Shown: one piece after another, positions 1-13,479 of the stretch
How the letters are laid out: each line of letters opens with the position of its first letter
Numbering within the stretch: the first letter of the stretch is position 1
NCBI GenBank assembly: GCA_963855995.1
Contig: OY979719.1
Coordinates: 6,634,001 to 6,698,000 of the forward strand
Direction of reading: 5' to 3'
DNA length: 64,000 nt
DNA from: Muricea muricata
Lineage: Eukaryota > Cnidaria > Anthozoa > Malacalcyonacea > Plexauridae
Notes under the pieces: generated by a model
What the model was told of the DNA's origin: nothing
Seen by the model: the letters and a program-made list of their open reading frames with translations, nothing else
Database searches by the model: none
Translations under genes and position numbers: made by a program

Positions 1-311
1 CTTTTTTGTAAAACCTTATCGCTCTGATTAGTTATGTCTCAAAAACGCTTGACTCTACGGGTAGCATCATTCTGTTTATGAAATTTTATGCAATCCTGCT
101 TAGACTCACTAGGCGTCAAGGCGTCTGTGTATGACATTGCTTGATCTGTCTTGAAGGTGTCTGACTGTCTAATGGACCTATAAAGCATGTATATTTTCTA
201 GCATTGTAGTCTACCACGATTTCTTTCCGACTGCATGTTGAGACAAAATAAAGTAAAACTTTTTATGGGTATTATAGGCACCAACACAAGTGTATGCTAA
301 ATTAACTGTTA

Positions 312-3300
312 TCATAATGCGACAATTTTTCTGGCTTTCCTCACGAGGTAAAACATAAGAAATAGCGACCATGTTTTTACTGGAGAGAAGACGAAAGCCA
401 TAAATCCATAAGCTTGTCCAAACGAAAAACTGCCGTACAATTGGAGTAGAAAGGTAATAAATAAGATGGAATTCATATAAATACGCCAGCATGGTCCCCA
501 TTCGTTATCGTTTTTCATGCTATGGTAAGATTTCGAGACGCCATTATGCGAGTTCGATGCTGACTCCTTTTGACCCAAGTACGATGCAAGATAAGCAGTT
601 AACGGTAATTGAAATAATAAATTCTGTAAGAGAAATCATGAACAAGATCAGAATTTGGGAAATATGGCAACAACAGTGTAAAATGTGCTTATACACGAAG
701 TATTCAGTAGATTCATAATTATTGTAGCTTGTATTCAATCGGTTTAAAGTTTCTGCCGTTTTATGGAGGTAGTTTACATGAATCTGGATTGTGTTTCAAA
801 CCCGAAAGACACTTCAAATTCACTTGAGAGATTGAATTGAGGATTAAGACATTGTGGCAGAAAATAAAAATCTCATTCCGAATCGGAACTTGTTTCCCAT
901 TCATGCACCGACTCGCTTATTTTTTCAACCATTTCACCAATTCCACATTCAATATGGTAAATAAAATTCCCCATTTTGCCAACAATCTTAATTTTGGGCA
1001 TAATAAACATCAATTCCGAGTCTTAATCCAGTCTGAAGTCTTGATCCACGCTTACACGATTCCGGGATGACATTTCATTCTGGATTGAGCGTTCAATCCT
1101 GAATGAAAAATGGAATAAACCCAATCCAGAACGAAGGGCAACTAAATTCGGAATCATGTAAATTATATATCATTAGTAGAATCATACTAGTATACTATTG
1201 AAAATGCTGTAATTTGATTGGTTACTCTACTCGCTCAAATTTTTTGTTGAATATTCCATGTTTGACCGCTGTACGGAACGAGGAATAGCGCGGTTGAAAA
1301 ACTATAGATGTTTTCATATACATGTGTGTTTTTTTATACAACGTTCCTCAGAGACTGACCTGAAATAAACCAAAAGCATACACTGTGGGCTCAGGGATCC
1401 ATTTTCCTTTCAGATATAGACCATATACAAATACTACACCAATGTGATCAGTCATTAGTTCGGCTATTAGCCAAGGACCTAAAGAATCAGGAAAACAGTG
1501 TTTCTTAATTAGTTTAGACCTTCTTCATTCGTTGGCAATAGACGTTAGAGGTCCTTACGTCACGCCAGAGTTACGCAATGTGGGAAACATGCGGGACAAA
1601 CCGCGTGACGTAAGCACTTCTAAAGTCTATTGGCGAGGACCAGTCGTCTCTATCGTTCGTATTTTTTCACACCCTTCCTCCCAAGCAGACGATCCCAAAT
1701 CTGGTCAGTAGAAATCGCATGAGCATCATGGCAGATAGGAGATCGCGATATTTTCAAAACTATGAAAGTATACATACCAACAGCCGTGTAAAGTCCATGT
1801 AGAAACAAAGGGTAGAAAATACTATCAGTTTTAGCAAATTCCTTCAGGCTATGTGAAACACCAAGAGCTCGTAGCACTGTAAAATAAGCAGAGAAAAGAG
1901 GCATACACATATTGAAAAGCGAAAAAACTCTGCTGGGTTATAATATCACAGAACAAAAAATCCGTTGTCTCGGTATTTGGGTATGAGTACGGCTTTTTAT
2001 AAATCTGAGGACGCAAATTCAAATCTCGCTAAAGACAACGATTTTTCGTTGTGCTTTTCAGTGTCAAATTAATATAATATATGAATCTAGCTTTTGACAT
2101 CTCTAAAGGTTGTTTTAAAATTCTGTTCAAAAGGCTCTCTCAAAGCTGGGACAGAACCTTAATTAGAGCTGTGGTGCTCCGCACAGAGAGTACGTAAAAG
2201 AACCTGCAGCTTTGGGAAACAGAGATGCAAGAAGAAGCGGTAAAAACAATTTGTAAAACAAATTAAATAAAAAATATGTAGATATTTTTGGTGCATTTAA
2301 CTTGAACTTATAATGTGATGAGCAAATTATGTGACTATTTCTGTCACATGCAGTATAGGGAATAAACAGTACGGCCACTCAGCAGTGGGACATGTCCCCC
2401 TATTTTTATGCAATTGACTGGCCAGAATAATGGCGGAACAGCCTGTTCAGTGTTTCTATATTAGCCAGAAAATGCAATTAACTGACCAAAACCTGCATAG
2501 TGCATATTGAAAATCGGAATCCAACACGCGACACAAATTTTTATACTCGAGTGGCTCTTCTGTTTATTTTCTATTCCATGTTCCTATCTTAAAAAGACAG
2601 AAACCCATATCGAACCAACTGAAGGTTCTGCAACTAAATAGCTCTATAAACGTTACAACGAAATACCTACCTGCTGTTTTGTCTAAGAGAAAATACTTAA
2701 TGAAAGCTGGTCCACATACGATGAAGAAAAAAGATACAAAATACAACACTTGACCCTTGATAAAGCAAAGTAAAAACAAATGTAGTTCGATAATTATGAG
2801 CACGCAGCAAGACAATTCTTACGCCTCTTTAAAAAATTTAAAATCACAATATATCTTACAATAGTCTGTCCATCAGTGAGTAAAATCATCGCAGGAATTA
2901 ATTTCAGGACCGGCCGGCTACCATCAATGGAAAACGTGCGAGTGGTTTGAACTGAATTATCATTTGTATCCTAAATAATTGACAATATTACTTCAGCAAA
3001 TCCAGTTAGTTCTATCCGAATAATCTTCAAACCTTCCGGGGCCAGTTGTTCAGAGCTGGGTTAGCACTAACCCTGGGTTAAGATTGACCTGTTTTTGTTT
3101 CTGTATTAGTCACTGTATTAGTCAGTGTTTCAGTTTCTGTATTTACGCAAATCTGTTTATCTTAAAACCCTAGGAACCAAAAGCACTATTGATCCAGAGA
3201 AGATCACTGAGGAAATCTTTTCACGTTTCCAACAAATCTGCTGGAACCAGCTGCTCAAAAGTTGTTTAGTTTAACCCTGGGTTAATGCAAAATTTAAAAG

Positions 3301-6300
3301 GAATTTTCTAGCAAGTTTTTTGCAAACTTAAAGAAACTTTCTTCAAAAATCCTGTCTAGATCAATAGTAGTTTTGGCTTCTGAAGTTTTACAGTCGCAGC
3401 AATGGAGGCGCTCCGAAAATATTTGACCGATTCATTTGCTCAAGTTTAGGAGTTCTTCTGATCAGTTCCTCAAAATTTTGAAAGAGCTCCTTCAAAGACT
3501 CGCAAATTCCTGTTAATTGGCCAATCAGAATGCTATATCTAATTCGTGACCGTTCTGATTAGTCAATATGGTCAAAAAACAGGAAGTTGTGAACACTTTA
3601 ACGAACTTTTCAAAATTTGAGGAATAGCGGGGGGAATTGATCAGAGGAATTGCTAAACTCGAGAAATGAATTGGTCAAATATTTTCGGAACGCTTCTATA
3701 CCATTGATCTGTATAATACTGGATCACGCGACTGTAAAACAAACGAGCATGTAGAAATACAGAAACTACAACGGTCGGTTAGACTTTTAACCAGCGCCAA
3801 CCAAGCTTTGAACAACTCCAGGAAAATCTCTTTCGAAGTCTTCGTTAGACCATGCAGCGTTAAGCTAATCGGCTTTCGAACAACCGGCCCCTCAGGTTTC
3901 TTCAGGGAATTTTTACTTAGAACCGTAGATTAGAGACCATACATTAAGGATACATAGATGTGAAACTGGGGATACCTCGCCTATGATTTCGCTGTCCGAC
4001 AGATTACATCATATCCACGTGCATTTCTGGCAAGTACATTTGTTCAATTTCAATATAAATGTCTTACAGAAAAATGGTTAGAAGCCGTTTTATAAGCGAC
4101 CAGGACAAAAAGATAACTTCATTTGTTGCTTGAAATATACAGGGCAACTTCTTTTTCTATATTTCTGTGAACCAAGGCAATCTAGCGGAAAGTTTTCTTA
4201 AGATCGCCGTTCATTTGACGTTTCTCTATCCAATTCCTTACAGAACCTCGCATGCATACTTGCCAGAAATGAGCGTGCGTATGATGTACCCAGGTAAGAC
4301 AAGAAATACCCCGAGTTGCACATCTATGTATCCTTAATCTCTGTCTGAACCATACCCTTGCAGTGACAGTAATACGATGCAATCCAGTGCTATACAGCTC
4401 AGATTGCCACAGACACACATATAGAGGTCCTTCAACATGTTCAACCTTTGATGACAACGGAACATCATCGATTGAGATGTGCACGGATGTGATGTCGTAC
4501 GGAGAGAACACCAGTAACCTGCAGAAATGACAAATAAAGACAACACGCACGCAGTACAAGAAAACATTTCTTTTTAAAGGACATGATTGGTAATGAAAAT
4601 TAAGTTTGATTCATTTGAATGAACTTTTCAAATTATCAATAAAGGCCTTAAAGGGAAATGGCAACAAAAATTTTCATCATCTTATTTGAAAGAGACTCCA
4701 AAACAATGTATAGAAGTCTTTACAGAATTTTTATATCGGCCTTATTTGGTGAGATATTTTGACTTGAAATCTTTAGTTGTCCGCCATCTTGGATACTTGT
4801 AGATATGCATGATACGTCACAACTGGGGTCACGCATTTTTTTTTTCTTACGACACAATGATTAATCTTCTCCATCAACCACACACATGGTAAGTGTTTCG
4901 GATTTCAGCACGGACTGAAAAGGTTTCACAAATATTTTTTTGGTGGCAAGTATTTAGGAGAAGCTTTGAATGGCTTATCCCTGTTGTGACGTCACCAAAA
5001 CATTGTTAATGAGGTTCAAAATTAATCTAAGATGGCGGTCAGTTTGATTATTCAGGTGACAATATCTCCCAAAGTAGAACAGATATAAAAATTTTGTAAA
5101 AGACTTCCATATATTATTTTTAGAGTCTCTTTCAAATGAGACAATTTGTTTGCCATTTCCCTTTAACACCTTTTCCATATCACGCTTCACTCTCGAGATA
5201 TTTGGATGAACTCACACATGTGAGCTGCCGATAAATTCTTTAGCTCATTACATGACGACAGAAGTGGGATAAACACATAAATTACTCATAATATAAACAC
5301 CGCACAAAAAGAAAGTTCCCCCTAAATACATCAGAATAAATTCTAAACAAATGAATCGCTGTTAATCAAACCTAGAACTACTTGGACCTATGGTAGGTTG
5401 CTTAATGGTGTGTGAAGAATTGGGTCACACATGCGTGCAGTACTGAGTTAAACCCCATTGAATACAAAAATACCCGATTTCAAAATTAACATGCTGAATA
5501 TGCTAGTGTGATCCGTCTCATTCACCATTCATTGGTAAACACAAAATCGTAGTGCAATCGTGTAAAGCCGTTTAAATCATGCTCAGAATAGGTCCAATTA
5601 GTTCTAGGTTTGATTAACAGCGATTCAATTGTTTAGAATGTATTCAGATGAATGTAGGGGAAATTTCTTTTTGTGCGGTGTTTAGTAAGTTAAGCACCAA
5701 ACCTCAACTCTAACAGACAATAGATAATTTACCGTATGTGAGTTGATTTCTTGATTCTGTTCAATGGCTCGTGCGCTTTGATACCGTAATGCGCGTCTTT
5801 AGGGTTCGTAATAACGACAACGGGCCATTTATCGAATGTTACGTCAGAAAATGATATCAAATCATGGTCAACGGCTAGAATACGATACCTAAATGAGAGA
5901 AACATTTTGTGAGAAAATCATAGACCGATTTATATATACTGTTTTTTTTACTATGAGACGTTGCTATAAATTTTAGAGGACAGTGCTTTGTTGTCTGCTC
6001 TCTAGACTCCCTCCTCACGGCCCCACCTCCACAATTTAGGCCAAGTAAAGCTTAAATGTAAGCAAGTCGTTTCATTAAAAGTTTCAAACGTTCCCTGCGC
6101 GTAAGCGGGAACCGCAAAATGTGCTCAAAGCTATGCGGATAGATAGGCAGTGGACTCTATTTAGTTTGCCGAAAATTAGGAGGCTTAGGAACATTTTTGG
6201 ACGGGTAAACATTTTGTTTCAGGGGGTTATAACCAGAATTTGGAGGGGCGCTGCCTTCCCCCAGAAAATCCGTCTGTGCAGATAATCCAGTCATCTGAAC

Positions 6301-9300
6301 ACGCTATAATATAATGTCTCTTGGACTCCGTGCACACGAGGTCGTTTCCGAGCGTTTTCACAGCAGTTAAAATGAAAACGCATGAAGTTTTTAGTTTTTG
6401 TCCTTAGACGAGGTTTATGCTGGTTCATTCAATCACGTCAATATTTCGGGTGTGTGCGTGCGTGTGTGTGTGTGTAGGGGGGGGGGGGGTTGAAATAATT
6501 CGGGATGAAAACGCTTGGAAATAATACCGTGTGCACCCAGCCTTAGTACCTTCTATTGTCCTTCCAATCACCCAATTCTAACTCCAAATGCCCATCTCTA
6601 TGAACAGCATGCATCATTGTCACTGTGTTACCAAGAGTATGGAGATGACCACATAAATAAACATCACCGTATCTGCAATTGAAACGTATTGTAATGATAA
6701 GCAAATTACATTACATCACATCACATATCACATCACATCACATCATGCATTTAAAGTCGTAGGCAAAAGCTGTGTTGCACAATCAGCCGAACCAAAAGTT
6801 CATGTAAACGACTACATGTCCCATTATTTCCATGTTGCATGTTACGAAAAATACATCAGCACAAGGCGTCCGTTGTAAAGACATTTCGACCATAAAAATG
6901 TTTGTTGGGGGGGGGGGGGGGGGCAAGGAGTATTCCGTAATAGGCCCTAATTTTATAGGCCGTAATATAGAGAGTCCGTAATAGCAACTAACCAGAGCTA
7001 TTATGATGCACCGACAAAAGCAATACAGTTTATAATAGCTTTGACAGGGGGTTTACAAAGTGTTCGAAATAGCGGGGTTTCGTAAAGTGGGAGTTTACTT
7101 TAAATTCTCGAATAATAACAAATTATATAACAAAGACTTCATACTAGATTCTATATAGAATGTCATAGAAAATATTTAGTAAACTTACTATAAAGTATTC
7201 CTATACATACTTGAGTAAATTCCTTCCATAACTGAATTGTCCTGATATGATGGATAAAGGATAATGACCAAACCAAATGCTCAGATTATGACTTTTACTA
7301 CCCTCGACCAATTTTTCTAAACCGTGCAAATCATCCTAGAAGTCAATCATTTCAATTAGACACTGCATGAAGTAAGCCGTGAGCACAATGTTCAGTAACA
7401 CCCCCCCCCCCACCTAGTCAATCATCCCCTATCCCTTCTTGTCAAACACCTCACTGCCCCTGCTAGTGACCCCCCACATACACATGGTCAAACACCTCCC
7501 GTGCCCTCCTGGTCAAACAATCTCTGCCCCTGATAGTCAAACACGTACCCCGTCCCCCCTGTTCAAACACACGTCTCACCTCATTGAACTGTCCAAAAAA
7601 ATTAAATGGTCTTTTAGGACCGGGTTCAAGGCTCGCATCCACCCCATTTAGTGAGTACTTTCCAAATTTTGTTTCGTAAACGACTTGATAAGATTTTGAA
7701 TCTCGACGCTGCGCGTGTCGACCAGTCATGGAATATTTCCTAAACAGAAAATATTGTGAACGTCAGTGGAAGTCACGAGACATCAACTTCTACAACATTC
7801 CCAACACCATTAAGTTTAAATTATTCATGTTCATAAGTCGGCTGCGCCAATTCACACATAAGTCGAAGTTCAAGCCGGGAACAGTTGAGAAAAATTCATC
7901 ATTAACCATAGGCCTCCGGCAGGAATCGAACCCAGGCCACCTAGCTGGAGAGGTAGCTGACAAAAAAAAACGCGTGAAAGAAGAGTACGCAAAAGAACCG
8001 ACAGCTACGGTTGTTCACGTGACGTTGCTTCATAATTAGCAAACAAAAATATGCATGGATGGAAATAACACGATGGAATTTACGATAATAAAATTAGGTG
8101 GTCAAAGTATATTTTGTGGAAACACTACGTAATATGCAGCTATTTCAATTGAAGTTACCTTTTCAAAAGCGTAAACTGTGAAGTATGAGCGCGCAAGGGA
8201 TGATGGATTATTGTTTGTTTATTCCAGATACTTAGGGAACTACCTTTGTAGAAAGTAAGTTTGTCATCGTAAGTTTCCTATGTGCCCTCAATGCTGTTTC
8301 AAAGAGATAATTCCGAGTTTAGAAGTGAAAATAAACAACAACACGACATCTCTCGCGCGCTCATAGTTTACAGTTTACGCCTTTGGAAGGACAACCTGGA
8401 CTGAATGGACCATTCCCCAATTAGACAAACTTTCAAATTGGAAAACGATTTTAGCAAAGTTGGAAAGAGCTTCCTAAATTTAGTGCAACTGTAAAGTTTG
8501 GTTGTAAAATATTGTAAAATATCGAAAATATAGTAATGTAAAGATTGCGAATTTTGTATACTTTTGTATTACGCGGGAAAAAGCGTTACCACATTTCCAC
8601 ATAGTGGTAACGCTTTTCCGTGCGTAATACAGAAGTATACAAAATTCGCAAACTTTACAGGACTATATTTTCCACATTTTACAATATTTTGCAACCAAAC
8701 TTCACAATTTCACTAAATTTAGGAAGCTCTTTCCAACTGTGCTAAAATTGTTTTCCAATTTGAAAGTTTGTCTAGTTGAGGAATGGTCCATTAGCTGTAT
8801 ACTTTGAATTATAATAATAATCAAGGACAAGGAGCTTAAAATTACGTGATGTTTCCACAAAATTATAGACATAGTGATGTTGATATTCACATACAAACTT
8901 AAAACTCAAAGGAACTGATTACAAGGAACTCATGAATGACATAACTTGTTGGCTTTGAAGTTTTAGTATAATTTATTGCGAGATTATTTGAACGGTCACG
9001 TTAAACCGACACCGAACCGAGGTTCTTTCTGCCCAAGAAAATCCAAACCCATATGAAATTTCTGCAAACAGCTCTAATTTGCACTCGAGATTAAGAGAGA
9101 TTTACCCTCTACATGCACTACAATTCGAACTTTTGACCCACTCTTGGATGTTTTACGTAAAATATTATATTAATGTTTTAGCCTTGACATTACCTAAACA
9201 TGTTTCTTTCGCTTGTAAATGATGGCACATCAAAATTATCTAAAAGATAAAAATTAGTCTCGATTAAAACCGGACAGTACAACCAATTCTCCAGAATATC

Positions 9301-11940
9301 TAGTTAGTAAGTAATATGCCTTAAAACAATTTGTTGTTGTAGGATCTGATTTTCAGCCTGTTGCTGTGAAAAAGCTGAAAATCACAAATCAATGTTTTTG
9401 TAAATCGTTTTTAACATCATCAGCGGCAATACTTCTCGGCACTCAGAAAGAGGGCAGACATTCAACGTTGGTTTTTCGCTTTTTTACACTAGCCAAAAGA
9501 AGTCTTAAAGTTGATAGTTCCATAGACATTGCTGTTCTTGTTTAAAATACGTGAAAAATACAGTCACGCTACTGGTCCATTATCAGATGTGAAAACAGAC
9601 TTAATTGAATATTTATAATTATATAACTGTTTTATGGCTGACCCACACTGGGAAATTGCAGCCTCAAATTAATTGGCAAAACCGTGTTTAACCTGTTATT
9701 TTTGACAGTAGGTGTAGCTAACACCTTGGGAGTCATTAGCGCTTCAGCACGCTTTTCCAGTTCATTATTCTCTACATAAAGCCACTACAGTATCACTGAA
9801 GTCCTATAGTAATCCAGCATTTAAAATGACATCATTTGATTCTGGTTTTAAAAACTAGTACAATCTCTGGTGGTATCTTCCTAGCAAGGAAAGGGATACT
9901 ATGATCAGATGCACATCTAGAACAATATGCGCAGAATGCAAAAGCGGCATCACATTATATATACTTTTATTATCACCGTCTGAAAATAGTTAAAAAAAGA
10001 TACGCAATGCGTACACTAATTCTAAAAACATTTTAACATCATTTGTCCTAGGTAGGCTCTTTAAAGCATAACTATTATCATTCACTGAACTATATAGCTT
10101 AGCTTCATGACAAGTATGGTATGCAGTTGACTTAAAATTCTAAAATACATGAAATGTTTTGTTCATAAATCTTGCCTCGATTGATCGAGGTTTTCTTAAA
10201 AGAAAGGGATGCATTGAAATACACAAACTAAAACAGTGAGTTGAACTTTAATTAAACAAGGGTTAGTAGTGTTAAACCAGCTTTGAACAATTGCCCCCCC
10301 CCCTGCCCTAAAAGCCTCCTCCTAAATCAATGGTAAATTAGTGCATTAACAGGACTAACATACCATGATTTCCCCTAACATCCAGCCATTGAGTTTTCTT
10401 TGCCACTTCACTCTCTTTCAGAACATTTTGATAAATTTGCCATTCTTCCACATACTGCGTGGAACCAATTTTCAAACTATCTTTTGCGTCAACAATATCG
10501 CCTAGCCAGGATTTACACACAATTAAATCTCTGGAACCCAAAATTAAATGACGAACTTCGTACATTGGTACAGATTTATGCAGTCACAAAGTTCAGACAA
10601 TATCCCTTGCTAAAGTATTTTTAAATAGAGATTTTAGTTATTATTACCAATGCTTATCTATAATCTGCAAGTAGTTGCCATTAACTAAGAATTACTTACC
10701 TGTCACAAGTACGGCTGCAGGATTAATAATATCAATATATTTGTCACAGAAAATCTTTAAATCTTGTTGACGTGTTGGATCACGGAATTTGCTAATGTGA
10801 ATATCTGAGATCTAAATTGTAGAAATAGTGTTCTTAAAATGTCATTGAACAAAAATCATCCTATTGACCAAATGAGCCACAGATGGAATTGTAGAAACTT
10901 CGATAATTTTTTTTGCATGGTGAAAAAATTATTTCGTGACAAGAGACCTATTTTGGCCATTTGGAAAATCATGTCAAGTGACGAACATTTTCTCTAATAC
11001 CACAGGGAATAGCACTGCACATGAACAAGAAATGAAATTTTAAAAACTGCAGTAAGAAGCATCTCTTTTTAGAATCACATGGACATTAAACCACCCCCTA
11101 GCTCTCCCACCTCAACAACAACAATCAACCCTTATCCCAGACTGGAAAGTATGAAAATTGGGTGCTCAAGATTTACAAAACTTAATAGAAAATATATAGA
11201 AGCCATCAAAATTGTGTGCCTGATACTTCTGTTATGCAGTACAAACTTTCCTCTCTGGCCCTTATCCCTGTCTGATTCTATTTGTCACAATTTCTGATCT
11301 ACTTGTTATTTCCACTCAATATAAATCATTGAAATCAAAATATTTAAAAAAATTCTGAAGCTATATCTTTTTACATAAATTGACATTTGATCACCTCCCT
11401 CCCCCCCCCCCCCTCCCTCTCCAAAACAATGACAACAGTGGAAGGGGTATCCATATCTGACATATCCCTATTGATTCTATTTGCTTTGATTGACTGATCT
11501 GATTTATAAGTTTGTCAGTTCCACCCAACTCTCTTCAGATGCAAATTATTTAGCTCGATCATTGAAATCGAAATATTTATTAAAGAGCTTTCAGGATTTT
11601 TTTTAAATTAATATTTTTATACGCCATTTTATTTTACATTATAAGACGTAGATTAACGAAAACCTTAGTAAAAGCGGAATCTAAAATCCGTTCTTGAGGT
11701 TAGTGACATCCAATATATTTCATTTACAAGCCATTGATATTCAATAGGTTCATATACCTGAACAATCCAAAATAAATTTTCCATTTTCCCGCCGGGGAAA
11801 GGCGGTTTGTCTGACAGTTTATGTGGAGTCAAGCTCTTCCCATGGCCAGCATAAAAGTCGATCATAATAACGACGGCCCATGATAGAAACGTCGTAAAAA
11901 CGATGACAAGTAAGGCTAAAACACATCTGACTGTCGCCAT
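312..11940 (-). CDS. TMEM62: TMEM62-like membrane metallophosphoesterase (spliced gene)
   Basis: Thirteen exons read on the minus strand, all joined by GT-AG introns in matching phase: 11758-11940, 10700-10811, 10364-10501, 7580-7708, 7211-7335, 6550-6672, 5733-5888, 4356-4518, 2860-2970, 2671-2755, 1778-1876, 1360-1478, 312-623 (TGA). Together they give 1855 nt; human TMEM62 is about 640 residues. Exon 1 carries a hydrophobic signal-anchor after the start Met. The calcineurin-like phosphoesterase motifs follow in order: SDIHIS, TGD (split by intron 2), [28 protein letters not shown], then [11 protein letters not shown] and [11 protein letters not shown]. Several membrane segments follow, and the last exon has the conserved FSPVKTW. 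One exon of 3n+2 nt, carrying the residue after GNH and roughly 20 more, must lie between 7709 and 10363; I could not find it. The substrate of the family is not established. Introns are full of palindromic repeats. Confidence 0.9.
1171..1270. repeat. Copy A of a dispersed repeat (CATTAGTAGAATCAT family)
   Basis: This begins CATTAGTAGAATCATACTAG and ends ATTCCATGTTTGACC. It matches 16017-16311 but lacks the middle stem-loop part. A third relative is at 18526-18729. It sits in the last intron of TMEM62. It is non-coding and probably a MITE-type element. Confidence 0.6.
1536..1632. repeat. Short palindromic repeat (97 bp)
   Basis: The ends are inverted copies: CAATAGACGTTAGAGG..CCTTACGTCAC on the left mirrors GTGACGTAAGCAC..GTCTATTG on the right. 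It lies in a TMEM62 intron and looks like a miniature inverted-repeat element. Confidence 0.55.
3038..3892. mobile_element. Palindromic MITE with GGGGCCAGTTGTTC ends
   Basis: The left end reads GGGGCCAGTTGTTCAGAGC and the right end reads the diverged complement (GTTCGAACAACCGGCCCC region). Inner inverted pairs around TTCCTCAAAATTTTG and CAAAATTTGAGGAA are also visible. It carries no open reading frame worth keeping. A related shorter piece is at about 10215-10310 (AAACCAGCTTTGAACAATTG). It lies in a TMEM62 intron. Confidence 0.6.
4652..5162. mobile_element. TTAA-flanked palindromic MITE, copy 1
   Basis: The element starts AGGGAAATGGCAAC and ends GTTTGCCATTTCCCT, with TTAA on both sides (4648-4651 and 5163-5166). 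The arms share the AAGATGGCGG/CCGCCATCTT motif and the TCTTTCAAATGAGAC motif. TTAA target duplications are typical of piggyBac and Kolobok DNA transposons, so this is probably a non-autonomous member of one of them. The full second copy is at 16477-16967 and a half copy is near 48672-48783. Confidence 0.75.
5293..5684. mobile_element. Palindromic MITE with TAAACACCGCAC ends
   Basis: The left end TAAACACCGCACAAAAAG mirrors the right end CTTTTTGTGCGGTGTTTA. The inverted match continues inward through TCGCTGTTAATCAAACCTAG. The arms are roughly 100 bp or more. No coding capacity. It lies in a TMEM62 intron. Confidence 0.7.
7860..7985 (-). mobile_element. tRNA-derived SINE fragment, copy 1
   Basis: Read on the minus strand, this has a B-box-like GGTTCGATTCC preceded by a tRNA-like half, then sequence complementary to AAGTTCAAGCCGGGAACAGT. 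The same order recurs, more decayed, at 34316-34400 (ATTCAAGCCAGGAACAGT). Both are short remnants without visible tails. Confidence 0.5.
8158..8390. repeat. Palindromic element with AAAGCGTAAACTG arms
   Basis: The left arm CAAAAGCGTAAACTGTGAAG..GAGCGCGC mirrors the right arm GCGCGCTCATAGTTTACAG..TTTACGCC. Part of a second copy is at 56936-57020, where a foldback element has interrupted it. It lies in a TMEM62 intron. Confidence 0.65.
8406..8790. mobile_element. Near-perfect 385 bp palindrome (MITE)
   Basis: The two halves are reverse complements of each other almost throughout, folding about position 8598. The ends are TGGACCATTCC and GGAATGGTCCA. The central stem includes GTGGTAACGC and GCGTTACCAC. 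It could form a hairpin of about 190 bp. No open frame. It lies in the TMEM62 intron that should also contain the unlocated exon. Confidence 0.75.
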
Positions 11941-13179
11941 TCGTTAATGATATACTTTTACGGTGTTGCCTGTGGCCTTGTCTTGTGATCTTTATACCGG
12001 ATGTGACTGTTTTCAAAACAGGAAGTAATTAGTTGAGAATAGAATTATTATATTTATTGACGTTTATATATGAAAACCCGAAATGGAAACCAGGATAACG
12101 GGCTATCAGTGCTTACAAAGCAGACCTAATGCACATGTAGAGAATTGCAGTTATTATTTTCACTGAGCTTCATATTTTGATTTATCTTCAAAGAGTTACG
12201 GCTATAATACAACTCTATCTCCTTCTACATGCTCCAGAGAAATTCGTGTACAATACGGGACAGCTAGGTTCGATACATATTGAAGACACAAAGTTGTATC
12301 AAGGGGTGGGGGCGGTTTAGAAATTTGTGAAGACCCTCAGCCGAACCCCTGCCTGGAAAACATTCAAAATGTTTAAATATAAAAATTGCAAAACAAAACG
12401 TTGTCAGTGTAATTGTAAGCAGTGCAGTTAAGAGTAGTACACCAAAGGTACTATGTTCTTTCGGTACTTGAACGATAGTGATAGTTGACGTTTCAATGTC
12501 AAGGCCCTTAGTCGGGAAGCACGAAGCACTTAGTACTAACTTTTCACAGTCTTTGAAATGTTGGGGAACACTGCAGCCACCTTCCCTCCTTGGACATGAG
12601 CTCGTAATATTTCATTCTGCCAAGCCAAGCTGTTTTTGCACGCTAAAGTTTATTACTTTTTCAGGGAAGGTCTGTGTTACCCCTAGACCTAGAACTGCTC
12701 GCATGAATCCTTATCGGATTTCAGGATTTTAAAACAAGTCCGAAACCTGATCCAACGTATTATCGTGTATTTGACCTTGGATGACTTCGCAATTCACGAT
12801 GACCTTCACTGTCGCTCTCACCGGCCAACACTGGTTCCAACTCTTGTGCGTCTTTGTTTATATAAAGAAACGCGTCATGTGCCTGGACAATCTGAGTGTC
12901 TTCTTTGTCTCTAGGCCAGCAAAATCAATGACATGATGTTTGAACGCATACAAAGATAGTTTTGTTGGTGGTAAAATCATTCACTTCCGTAGTGGGGATA
13001 GCCTTTTCTGGGATCAATTGATTTTTTGTTGATTTTAACGACCCCCTGCGGCCTAGAAGATCGTATAGTTCAAGCATCATTGAAATACACGTCTCTTTTC
13101 ATACAAGCGTCTTGGTGTACTTGCTAAAACAAGTAAAGAAATCTGGCCTTCATGCCAATGATTTATTGTGTGAATGGTA
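11941..13179. other. Intergenic region between TMEM62 and old transposon block
   Basis: This is the upstream side of TMEM62, so its promoter is expected just beyond 11940. I see no conserved coding exon and no clear promoter element here. Short open stretches (for example 12478-12732 plus) have no recognisable protein features. Confidence 0.4.
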
Positions 13180-13204
13180 CAATTCAAAATAGCCAATAGC
13201 GCGT

Positions 13205-13310
13205 ATTAAATTCCTTTGAGATTTTTATTTATTTTATTTTTATTAGCTTCGCCAGTCCCGGAATTCAACCCGTGACCCAAGAGGTGAAAGGCAAGCGGTT
13301 ATTTATCTTT
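13205..13310 (-). mobile_element. Truncated tRNA-related SINE
   Basis: A TTTTTATTTATTTTATTTTTATT tail-like run is followed by GCTTCGCCAGTCCCGGAATT and by AGAGGTGAAAGGCAAGCGG. This resembles the better-preserved SINE at 17855-18144, read on the minus strand, with most of the body lost. Confidence 0.45.
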
Positions 13311-13479
13311 TATTATCAACTATATTTATTTACGCTTACCCCTTCAGCTATAGCTGATTTCCAAGGGGAGCGTGGCAATGTTAAAAAGAAAACCAAATAC
13401 ATAATACAAATAAAGACAATAGACTCCAATACAGTAGAATTATATGAACAACAAAAAAGGCATATATTAGGACAGACTA

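Noticed and set aside
2163..2378. Minus-strand open frame between TMEM62 exons
   Set aside because: The neighbouring exons join directly in phase without it, and it matches nothing in the family.
6460..7420. G and C homopolymer runs (6478-6490, 6907-6922, 7400-7412)
   Set aside because: Simple homopolymers common in this window, probably with length errors; no G-quadruplex pattern of separated runs was clear.
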